From: a virus
DNA: 23,000 bases
IMG/VR virus record: IMGVR_UViG_3300048023_000067
Location: 1-23,000 of that record
Strand: one strand, 5' to 3'
The notes beneath the pieces are model-generated. The model was not told the origin of the DNA. It made no database searches and saw only the letters and a program-made list of their open reading frames with translations. This document shows positions 13,650-21,211 of the stretch, one piece after another (position 1 is the stretch's first letter; each line of letters starts with the position of its first letter). Position numbers and translations under genes: made by a program.

Positions 13650-16646
13650 ATGGCTATTAAAACAAACCAAGATCCAGCGGATCTATTGGCAGCTGATACT
13701 AAATCAGGCATAATTGATATGCAAAAAACTGCAAACAATAAACAAAAAAACTCTGATTTAGTTCAAGTTGCTTCACTTTCTAATATTGTAAATACAGTAA
13801 ATAAAGTTGTTAAAGAAGGAGCTGAGGGTGCAACAAAGAAAAAAGCCAAAGATCCAGTAGTACCAAAAAATGTAGAGACTGTTGAAGAAGCTATAACATC
13901 TGTTAATAAATCTAAAGAAATATTAGATGAAGGTGATACAACTTTAAAAGGTTTTGAAAGTTCAGATGATATTATTAGTAACTTAAAAACATTTACTGAT
14001 GATATAGAAACACCAATAAACAAAGTTACTACAGCTGAAAGTAAAGCTGGGGCTAATGAAGAAATGGGTGCAATTCTTAACATGAGTAAGAATTGGAATA
14101 AAGATAATACTATGTTTACTGCATCTCAAGTTGTGGCTGCAAAACAAAGTCTAGTAAATTCTTCAGAAACATTAAAAAAAATAGCTTTAAAAATAAATAG
14201 TGGAGATGACAGTTCTGCTACATTATTTCTGTTTAGAGAACAAATAGCACGGCATGCATCTATAGTTCAAACTTACAAACAAGGTAGAGCTAACGTAGCA
14301 AGAGCTTTAAATGCATTTAAGATACCTGGTGATTATGTTGGTAGCCAAGCTAATTTTGAACAATTGGTAGTTGAAGAATTAGGTGGCTCTACAGCTGCTA
14401 AAATGATGGCTGAGTCTATTTTAGATCCTAAAAAATCTTTAGCAGATATTAATGATTTTGCTTCAAAAACATGGGGTAGCAAAACGTCAGATAGTGTTAT
14501 GGAAATTTATATGAATGGTTTACTTTCATCACCTCGTACACAATTTAAAAACACTTTTGGTAATGCGTTTTACCAAGCATGGAAATTACCAGAAACATTT
14601 GCTGCTGCATCTATAAATAAATTAGAAGAAGGTATAAAATTTTCTGGCAGTAAAATTCCTATTATAAAAAATGCAAATTATTTTAAAACACCAGCTCAAG
14701 GTGTAGCCTTTGAACAATTTTTTGCTCGTGCATATTCTTACAGTTACAGTTGGAAAAAAGCATTTGAAGCTGCTGCTATTGCTGTGCGTGAAGGCCCTAG
14801 TGTTGATAAATTAGAAATATCTCAATATCAAAAAAAGACTATAGCAGCTGAAACTTTTGGTTTTGACTCTAATTCATCTTTAGGTTTTGGAATAGATGTT
14901 TTAGGCAAAGCAATAAGGATGCCAGGTACAGCTTTAGTGTGGGGTGATGAATTTTTTAAAACTATGGCTAAGTATTCTGAAGAAGCAGATTTAGCTGTGC
15001 AACATGCAATGGATTTACAGAAAAAAGGTTTTGATGATGAATATATTAAAGAAGCTGTAACAGATTATATTTACACAAATCCAGTTGCATTAAAAAAAGT
15101 TGATGATGCAAAAAAAGAAATGGTGTTTCAAGAAGATTTAAGTTCTGGTTTAGCAAACACACAAAAATTAATTGGTGATATTAAAATAGGCAATTTTCCA
15201 GTTGCAAGAGTTGTAATGCCGTTTTTTAAAACACCAGTAAATATATTTAAAGCTGTGTATGATCGAAGTTATGGAGGAGTAGTTAAAGCTGGTAAACTAG
15301 GATTTGATACTATTTACTCAACTTTTACTGGCAGACCTTATACAGATTACGGCAAAAAATTTACAAGTGATCCACAGTTTAGAACTATGGAAATGGGTAA
15401 GTATTCTATGTCTGCTGGTGCATTTAGTTATGCTTATACGTTAAAACAAAATGGAAGTTTAACAGGCCCACCAGAACGTGATCCTAGAAAACGTGCTTAC
15501 CAAATGGATGTTTTAGGTATTCAACCACACAGTTTTGTTTTTTATGGGCCTAACTCAGATACAAGCAAACCTAAATTTGATGACAACGGTGTACCAAATG
15601 GTGATTTAAAATATGTTTCATATTTAGGTATAGAGCCATTTGGATCATTTTTTGGTATTACAGCAAACTGCATTGATTTGATGGAAAACTCAGACAACAC
15701 TGCATTTAGAGATAATATGGCAACATCGTGTGCTGTAGCTGGTGCAATGTATTTTAAGGAAATACCATTTTTACACGGCATATCTTCTATCTATGAAATG
15801 TTAGGTTTGTCTAGTTATAGTGAAGATCAACTGGTTAATTTTGAAAAAATTATAAAAAATTATTCTAAAACTATAGCTCCGTTTAGTGGGATTGCTCGTG
15901 ATGTAGAACGAATATTTGACCCACAAAAAAGATATATTGGGCCAGATTATGAATTAGATTTGGAACCATTTTTAAGAAACGATAAAGGTAAAATTGTTTT
16001 TAACGATCAAGGTGTAGGAAAACCAAATCCTAATTATGGTTATCCAAAAGATCCATCTATGGTTACTGGTGCAAAAAGTTTTGCAAACAATGTTTTCAGC
16101 ACTTACCCAGTAGCATCATCATCTTTTGCTCCTGTATATGATTATGAGTTTAAACCAGTTGATGGAAGCAATGGAATGAAACAAGGTATTGGTCAAAGAA
16201 TTTACAATGCATTTGTTCCATTTACCTACAAACAAAGTGCTGAAATTAAACCTTATCAAGCAGATATATACAGACTGAATGTACCTGGATATTCAACTAT
16301 AAAAAAATATAAAGGATTAGATTTTAGTGATCGTCAATGGAGTATGCTAAATGAACGAGCTGGACAAGTTTTAGGAACAGGCATCAATAGAAATTTTACA
16401 TTTACGGAAGCATTAGACAGTTTGTATTCTGGTATAAGTGGTTCATCAAGAACATTTTTATCAAAAACTGGAAACACTGGAAGTAATGATGATTTAAGAA
16501 GGGCAACATTAACTGACATTAGAAGTAAATATTTAAAAATAGCTTTTGAAAGTTTAGCTGCTGAAGATGAAGAATTTTTTAACATGCAACAAGCAATTGA
16601 ACAAAGACAAGAATATTTAGAAACTAATCAATTATCGAGATTTTAA
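13650..16646 (+). CDS. Large internal virion/ejection protein (gp16-like, 998 aa)
   Basis: A 998-residue helical protein in the position of T7 gene 16, whose product leads ejection across the inner membrane. The N-terminal 150 residues are polar and Lys/Ser/Thr-rich. Residues 288-307 hold MNGLLSSPRTQFKNTFGNAF, a pattern (LLS-P-TQ-KN--GN) recurrent in large phage ejection/polyvalent proteins. Residues 523-529 give MPFFKTP, another element of that group. The C-terminal part has several aromatic, Gly-Pro-rich segments. Hydrophobic stretches near 640-690 may be membrane-active. No lysozyme or transglycosylase motif was found. The block is AT-rich (sample lines 27-28% GC). The C-terminal residues are charged and helical. 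Confidence 0.82.
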   Translation: MAIKTNQDPADLLAADTKSGIIDMQKTANNKQKNSDLVQVASLSNIVNTVNKVVKEGAEGATKKKAKDPVVPKNVETVEEAITSVNKSKEILDEGDTTLKGFESSDDIISNLKTFTDDIETPINKVTTAESKAGANEEMGAILNMSKNWNKDNTMFTASQVVAAKQSLVNSSETLKKIALKINSGDDSSATLFLFREQIARHASIVQTYKQGRANVARALNAFKIPGDYVGSQANFEQLVVEELGGSTAAKMMAESILDPKKSLADINDFASKTWGSKTSDSVMEIYMNGLLSSPRTQFKNTFGNAFYQAWKLPETFAAASINKLEEGIKFSGSKIPIIKNANYFKTPAQGVAFEQFFARAYSYSYSWKKAFEAAAIAVREGPSVDKLEISQYQKKTIAAETFGFDSNSSLGFGIDVLGKAIRMPGTALVWGDEFFKTMAKYSEEADLAVQHAMDLQKKGFDDEYIKEAVTDYIYTNPVALKKVDDAKKEMVFQEDLSSGLANTQKLIGDIKIGNFPVARVVMPFFKTPVNIFKAVYDRSYGGVVKAGKLGFDTIYSTFTGRPYTDYGKKFTSDPQFRTMEMGKYSMSAGAFSYAYTLKQNGSLTGPPERDPRKRAYQMDVLGIQPHSFVFYGPNSDTSKPKFDDNGVPNGDLKYVSYLGIEPFGSFFGITANCIDLMENSDNTAFRDNMATSCAVAGAMYFKEIPFLHGISSIYEMLGLSSYSEDQLVNFEKIIKNYSKTIAPFSGIARDVERIFDPQKRYIGPDYELDLEPFLRNDKGKIVFNDQGVGKPNPNYGYPKDPSMVTGAKSFANNVFSTYPVASSSFAPVYDYEFKPVDGSNGMKQGIGQRIYNAFVPFTYKQSAEIKPYQADIYRLNVPGYSTIKKYKGLDFSDRQWSMLNERAGQVLGTGINRNFTFTEALDSLYSGISGSSRTFLSKTGNTGSNDDLRRATLTDIRSKYLKIAFESLAAEDEEFFNMQQAIEQRQEYLETNQLSRF

Positions 16647-16649
16647 ACT

Positions 16650-18611
16650 ATGACAATATCAACCACAACATTACTAAACAGCTTCTCAGGTAACGGATCT
16701 GTTGTAGATTTCACATATACCTACCCTATTAACTCAGCATCAGAATTGCTGGTTATAATTAAAACAGACGCAACTGGGGTTGAAACTACAAAAACTTTAA
16801 CAAGTGATTATACCGTTGCACTGGCTGGTGACTCTGGTGGAACTGTTACGATGGGAACTGCCCCAGCATCAGGTGAAACATTATTCTTAATTAGAAACAC
16901 AACTAAAACACAAGGCACTGATCTTATTGAAAACGATCCGTTTAGTGCTGAAGGCTTAGAAGATAGTTTTGACAATCTGCAAATGCAGATCCAAGAAGTT
17001 AGTAACGCAGTTGATAGATCATTTAAAGTATCAAAAACTAACAGCATTACGACATCAGAAATCACAACGTCAGCTGCTGATCGTGCTAATAAAATCTTAG
17101 CATTTGATGCATCAGGTAACTTAGATGCAACTGCTTATAACAATTTAGATACCGTTGCTGAATTAACAGATACAACTATTACAAGTCCTGGTGATAACGA
17201 AGTCCTGGCATACGACAGTTCTAGTTCCAAATGGATTAACCAAACGGCAGCAGAAGCTGGCCTAGTTGCAACTGGTGCTGTTACTGGTATTACATCATTG
17301 CTTGCCACTGATATTAAGATTGGTGAAGATAACGAAACTAAAATAGATTTTGAAACTGCTGATGAGATACATTTTTATGCAGCTAATGCTGAACAAGCAT
17401 ATGTAGCTGATGGTGTCTTTGGGCCACAAACAGATAGTGATGTTGATTTAGGTACAACGTCTGTACGTTGGAAAGATGCTTATATTGATAGCATTACAAC
17501 TACTGGGAATATTACATCTGCTGGTACTGTATCATTTGGCAGCATTACAGATGGAACAATTACAGCTACTGCATTTGTAGATGAAGATGACATGAGTTCT
17601 GACTCAGCAACTTTGATCCCTACTCAGCAATCAGTCAAAGCATACGTTGATGCTAAAAAAGCTGACATGCAATTTGTACTAGAAGATGGTGATGGCACTG
17701 AAGTACAGATTGTAAAAGATAGTGAAGTTAAGTTTGTTGAAGGTGGTGGTATAGATATTAACTGGACTGACACGTCAACTGGTTCTGATGCAGATCCATT
17801 TGATCTGACATTTGCCATAGACTCAACCGTTGCTACCTTAACTGGTTCACAAACATTAACCAACAAAACATTAACGTCACCAGTTTTTAATACGGGTGTT
17901 AGTGGTACGGCTGTCAAAGACGAGGACAACATGGCCTCAGACTCTGCTACTCACCTTGCAACCCAACAATCTATTAAGGCATACGTTGATGCTGTTACAA
18001 CATCATTAAATGCACAAGACCTGGATGTATCTGATGGATCATCTGCTATTGCAATTGATCTTGATTCAGAAACATTAGGCATCTTAGGTGGCACAGGATT
18101 AACGTCAGCTGCATCTGGCAACAACGTCACATTATCTGTTGATGCATCACAAACACAGATTACAGCTGTTGGTACAATTGGAACTGGTGTTTGGCAAGGT
18201 ACAGCTATTGCGTCAGCTTACATTGCAGCAGATGCAATCACGGGTGCTAAAATAGCAGACGATGCTATTAACAGTGAACACTATACTGATGGTTCAATTG
18301 ATACAGCTCACATAGCTGACGATCAGATCACACAAGCTAAAGTTGCTAACGATGCAATCGGTGCTGATGAACTGGCAAGCAATGCAGTTGTTAATGCAAG
18401 TGTAGCATCAGGAGCTGCAATAGCATTTTCTAAGATGGCTGACTTAACAGCATCACGAGCATTGGTATCAGATGGTAGTGGTGATGTATCTGTAAGTGCA
18501 GTGACATCAACTGAAATAGGTTATTTAGATGGAGTAACATCCTCAGTACAAACACAACTCAATGACAAAGCATCTCAAGGATTTGCCGTTGCTATGGCAA
18601 TTGCTTTGTAA
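16650..18611 (+). CDS. Tail fibre with T7 gp17-type N-terminal anchor
   Basis: The 653-residue protein begins with a clear T7 gp17-like attachment domain over about residues 1-130. This includes LLNSFSGNGSVVDFTYTYP, then a long beta-helix-like section ending FKVSKTN. The shaft has two copies of a 25-residue DEDxM-SDSA-TQQS-KAYVDA repeat (residues 311-335 and 424-448) and a 'NLTNKTLTSP'-like element. Residues about 527-600 have repeated ADDAI/AKIADD segments, as in trimeric shafts. The end EIGYLDGVTSSVQTQLNDK resembles a short fibre tip. Expected function: trimeric fibre bound to the nozzle and responsible for, or carrying, receptor recognition. It starts three bases after the previous stop. 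Confidence 0.92.
   Translation: MTISTTTLLNSFSGNGSVVDFTYTYPINSASELLVIIKTDATGVETTKTLTSDYTVALAGDSGGTVTMGTAPASGETLFLIRNTTKTQGTDLIENDPFSAEGLEDSFDNLQMQIQEVSNAVDRSFKVSKTNSITTSEITTSAADRANKILAFDASGNLDATAYNNLDTVAELTDTTITSPGDNEVLAYDSSSSKWINQTAAEAGLVATGAVTGITSLLATDIKIGEDNETKIDFETADEIHFYAANAEQAYVADGVFGPQTDSDVDLGTTSVRWKDAYIDSITTTGNITSAGTVSFGSITDGTITATAFVDEDDMSSDSATLIPTQQSVKAYVDAKKADMQFVLEDGDGTEVQIVKDSEVKFVEGGGIDINWTDTSTGSDADPFDLTFAIDSTVATLTGSQTLTNKTLTSPVFNTGVSGTAVKDEDNMASDSATHLATQQSIKAYVDAVTTSLNAQDLDVSDGSSAIAIDLDSETLGILGGTGLTSAASGNNVTLSVDASQTQITAVGTIGTGVWQGTAIASAYIAADAITGAKIADDAINSEHYTDGSIDTAHIADDQITQAKVANDAIGADELASNAVVNASVASGAAIAFSKMADLTASRALVSDGSGDVSVSAVTSTEIGYLDGVTSSVQTQLNDKASQGFAVAMAIAL
17580..17993 (+). 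repeat. Two copies of a 25-residue fibre repeat
   Basis: Copies at 17580-17654 and 17919-17993, within the gp17-like fibre. Aligned by eye they match at 19 of 25 residues (shared D-E-D, M, SDSAT, TQQS, KAYVDA). This repeat appears in many marine phage fibres and tail proteins and probably forms a trimeric shaft element. Between them lies the more variable segment with GGIDINWTDTSTGSDADPFD. Confidence 0.85.
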
Positions 18612-18629
18612 ATTTAATAAGGAGAAAAC

Positions 18630-18968
18630 ATGGCTCAAGACTTTAGGAGACATTTAAACGATGATCTACCAACATCACATCACGACACTAATTCGTTGTT
18701 GTGGACTGGTGGAGATTACGATGCAATCATAAGCTGCCGATTGTGTAATATTACAACAGCAGAAGTAACTGTTGATGTATATATTAGAAATTCAAGCACT
18801 GATTATTACCTTGCAAAAAATACTGCAATTACACCTGGAGGTTCATTAGAATTAATCCAGGGTGGTTCTAAAATTGTATTGGCTAATGGTGATGTGTTGT
18901 ATGCAATTTCAAACACAGCTAGTGCAGTAGATGCCGTAACATCAGCAGTAGATACAATTAGTTCATAG
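18630..18968 (+). CDS. Small beta-rich structural protein (112 aa)
   Basis: 112 residues with a polar N-terminus (RRHLNDDLPTSHHDTNSLLW) and a likely beta-sandwich (YDAIISCRLCNITTAEVTVD, then a VLANGDVLYAIS strand). The pattern CRLCNITTAEVTVDVYIR, TPGGSLELIQGGSKIVL and NGDVLYA is of a type seen in fibre-neighbouring small proteins of marine phages. It may cap or link fibres. Function unassigned. A strong AAGGAGA precedes it with the same spacing as the gene at 20952. No transmembrane segment. Confidence 0.8.
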   Translation: MAQDFRRHLNDDLPTSHHDTNSLLWTGGDYDAIISCRLCNITTAEVTVDVYIRNSSTDYYLAKNTAITPGGSLELIQGGSKIVLANGDVLYAISNTASAVDAVTSAVDTISS

Positions 18969-18976
18969 GATATAAC

Positions 18977-19156
18977 ATGGCAAAAATGGAACAAGTCGGT
19001 GGGATGATGTATATTGGTTCAGCACCTGAATCAGAAACCATCCCTGAACACGACAGTCAAGTCGATCTCAGTCAAACAATAGGCAATGCAGTTCTTGCTG
19101 GCCCTATCACGTTTGCTGCAACAATAACAATAACTGGAACGGTAGTAATAGTATGA
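18977..19156 (+). CDS. Small protein ending in a hydrophobic beta tail (59 aa)
   Basis: A 59-residue reading frame with MYIGSAPESETIPEHD, a linker, and a C-terminus LAGPITFAATITITGTVVIV. The 'N-A--AGPIT-------T-TG-VVIV' ending is familiar from small structural proteins of marine phages that accompany fibre genes. It starts eight bases after the previous stop, with a weak upstream AGGA (18967-18970). Its stop overlaps the start of the next fibre gene by four bases (ATGA), which strongly supports its reality. The hydrophobic end could form beta strands rather than a membrane helix because it alternates Thr and Ile. Function unknown. Confidence 0.75.
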   Translation: MAKMEQVGGMMYIGSAPESETIPEHDSQVDLSQTIGNAVLAGPITFAATITITGTVVIV

Positions 19157-20103
19157 GTTTAGAATTAGATGGTGTTAACGGTATAATTAAAAACACTACA
19201 AGTGATGGTGATGTAACGATCAAAGGTAATGATGGAGGTAGTGAAATATCTGCACTAACACTTGATATGTCAGACGCTGGTACAGCTACTTTTAATCACG
19301 ATATAAAATTAAATGATAGTGGGGCATTACGTCTTGGAGACGATGGGGATGCTGAAATTTATCACAATGGTAGTGCAACTGTCGTAAGAGAAGCAAGTTC
19401 AGGTAATCTTGTTCTTGCTGGAAACGATGTTCAAATTACTGGTGGTTCAATGTTAGAAACACACATTGATTGTAATAATAATGGTTCAGTTGATTTATAT
19501 CACAACAATGTAAAGAAATTTGAAACAACATCTTCTGGTGTAACAGTTACAGGAGCTACATATTCAAGTGGTGGGGTTTTTAACACAGTTAATAATAGTT
19601 TATTAATTTTTGGTGGTGGTAATGCAGGTAATGTTGGCTCTAACTTAACTATGTATGGTGGTGCTGATGGTAGTGCAGGAACATTTAGATTTAGAAATGC
19701 AACAACCACACATTTTAATATTGCTGGTAATGGAGATCTTACTGGTACTGATACAAGTATTGGATCTATTTCTGATTCAAGATTAAAAGAAAACATAACA
19801 GATTTTACTTATGATGTTGTTAAATTTAAACAGTTCAAACCAAAAACTTTTGATTGGAAAAATCCAGCAGAACATAATGGTAGAACAGATAACAGAGGTT
19901 TTATTGCACAAGAAATTGCTGAAATAGATGACTATTGGACAGATCAAATTACTATAAATTCTGATACAGAAGATGCTAAATTAATTAGTGCAGATTCTGA
20001 TGGTAATCATAATTCATATTCTTTAAAACTTGGTAAAAAAGACGCAATGTATATTTCAGTTATTCAACAATTAATTACAAGAATAGAAACATTAGAAGGA
20101 TAA
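19153..20103 (+). CDS. Tail fibre/spike with C-terminal S74 chaperone domain
   Basis: A 316-residue fibre protein. Residues 1-130 hold repeated beta-strand units typical of marine phage fibres (LELDGVNGIIKNTTSDGDV, ALRLGDDGDAEIYHNGSATV, GNLVLAGNDVQITGG). From about 204 the C-terminal domain begins: ISDSRLKENI, with Ser207-Asp208 as the expected dyad at the cleavage point, then F-PKTFDWKN, NRGFIAQEIAEI, and a closing helix YISVIQQLITRIETLE. This is the S74 intramolecular chaperone, which helps the trimer fold and then cleaves itself off. The coat part and chaperone differ in base composition (sample lines 47% and 23% GC). Confidence 0.88.
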   Translation: MSLELDGVNGIIKNTTSDGDVTIKGNDGGSEISALTLDMSDAGTATFNHDIKLNDSGALRLGDDGDAEIYHNGSATVVREASSGNLVLAGNDVQITGGSMLETHIDCNNNGSVDLYHNNVKKFETTSSGVTVTGATYSSGGVFNTVNNSLLIFGGGNAGNVGSNLTMYGGADGSAGTFRFRNATTTHFNIAGNGDLTGTDTSIGSISDSRLKENITDFTYDVVKFKQFKPKTFDWKNPAEHNGRTDNRGFIAQEIAEIDDYWTDQITINSDTEDAKLISADSDGNHNSYSLKLGKKDAMYISVIQQLITRIETLEG

Positions 20104-20106
20104 CCT

Positions 20107-20931
20107 ATGAGTGAAATAAGAGTCGATACCATATCAGAACGTACCAATGCAAACGGTGTAACGATAGATGGTCTTACTATTAAAGATGGTGGGATTACAG
20201 CTACAACTGGTGCTATTGTTTTAAACGAAGCCAGTGCCGACCTAGATTTTCGAATAGAAACCAATGGTAATTCTAAAATGTTTTTTGTTGATGGTGGTAA
20301 TGATGCAGTTATCTTTAATGGTAACTCTAGTGATTATGAAGCCTCATCACAAATGGTTCAAATTCATAATGCAGGATTACACATAACATCTGGATATGGC
20401 ATTCAAGGTGGAGTAAACGCTGACAGAGCACAAATAGGATTAACATCTGGTAGTGGTGGTAATGTTTTATTTAAAGTTAATAACTCAGAAGTTGCAAGAT
20501 TTACTTCAGGTGGTTTAGCCATTGGTGGCACAGGTGCAGCTAACACACTCGATGATTATGAAGAAGGTACATGGACTATAGTTAATGGTGCAGTTAATGG
20601 TATTACTTATCAAGTATCTTCATCAAGTGGAGTTACCTATACAAAAATCGGTAGACAAGTAACTGTAACAGGAACTTTAGCTTATGGCGGACACACAGCA
20701 GACAATAATGCAACTTACATAGGAAACTTACCTTTTACTTCTGCATCTGGAACTAATTTTATTGGTAAATGTTCCATTAACGATAATACACTTGATGGTG
20801 TTGGAGTTTTATTAGCTGGTGGAGTTACTTATTTAAAATTGTTTAAAGCTGGTAGTGGTACATTTGATTATGTCACAAGGTCAGAATCAGCAAATCAATC
20901 AATTAGTTTTACTATTACATATCACGTTTAA
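20107..20931 (+). CDS. Tail fibre-like protein, shares N-terminal module
   Basis: A 274-residue protein without membrane segments. Residues 1-70 form an N-terminal module almost the same as in the 21212 gene, with a run of 16 identical residues (DGLTIKDGGITATTGA). The middle has beta-strand units (LFKVNNSEVARFTSGGLAIGG). NTLDDYEEGTWT at 146-157 is a well-known motif near the receptor-facing tip of marine phage fibres, followed by YTKIGRQVTVTGTL. The C-terminal 110 residues are Gly/Ser-rich strands ending FTITYHV. It begins four bases after the previous stop. No ribosome-binding site is strongly evident; coupling is likely. A receptor-binding role is likely; the receptor is unknown. Confidence 0.82.
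   Translation: MSEIRVDTISERTNANGVTIDGLTIKDGGITATTGAIVLNEASADLDFRIETNGNSKMFFVDGGNDAVIFNGNSSDYEASSQMVQIHNAGLHITSGYGIQGGVNADRAQIGLTSGSGGNVLFKVNNSEVARFTSGGLAIGGTGAANTLDDYEEGTWTIVNGAVNGITYQVSSSSGVTYTKIGRQVTVTGTLAYGGHTADNNATYIGNLPFTSASGTNFIGKCSINDNTLDGVGVLLAGGVTYLKLFKAGSGTFDYVTRSESANQSISFTITYHV
20110..20316 (+). repeat. Duplicated fibre N-terminal module, copy 1
   Basis: Encodes residues 2-70 of the 20107 fibre. Aligned by eye with residues 3-71 of the 21212 fibre, 46 of 69 positions match. The DNA has diverged far more at silent positions, so the duplication is old or the copies were acquired separately. The module probably anchors the fibre to a common partner. Confidence 0.85.
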
Positions 20932-20951
20932 TATTTTATAAGGAGAAAACA

Positions 20952-21203
20952 ATGGCAATAACAAAAGAAAAAGAAATAGCAAAGATAGAAGTAGTTGGAG
21001 AGTATAAAGCTGTGCAAGTAAGAACTGATACTGTTATCAAAGAAGATGATGCAGAAATATCACGTTCCACTCACAGACATGTATTACACCCAGATATGGA
21101 TATATCTGCTGAAGATGCAGAAGTACAAGCAGTAGCCAATGCTGTATGGACTGATGCTGTAAAAGCTGCCTGGACTACATTTCAAGAAAACCAAACAATT
21201 TAG
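20952..21203 (+). CDS. Small fibre-associated protein (83 aa)
   Basis: An 83-residue protein between two fibre genes. It has a charged, beta-type N-terminus (KEIAKIEVVGEYKAVQVRTD), a central ISRSTHRHVLHPDMD element, and a C-terminal helix (AVANAVWTDAVKAAWTTFQ). Small proteins with this pattern lie beside fibre genes in marine phages; a fibre chaperone or adaptor role is inferred. A strong AAGGAGA site lies upstream. The next fibre gene begins eight bases after its stop. No enzymatic motif is visible. Confidence 0.78.
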   Translation: MAITKEKEIAKIEVVGEYKAVQVRTDTVIKEDDAEISRSTHRHVLHPDMDISAEDAEVQAVANAVWTDAVKAAWTTFQENQTI

Positions 21204-21211
21204 GATAACCA

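Noticed and set aside
13763-14083. 106-residue open frame on the - strand in the 998-aa gene
   Set aside because: Antisense to a real coding region; no start signal and no family resemblance.
12646-16646. Lytic transglycosylase or lysozyme domain in the internal proteins
   Set aside because: Looked for a catalytic Glu-Ser with a Gly-x-Met-Gln type motif and found none in either gp16-like protein.
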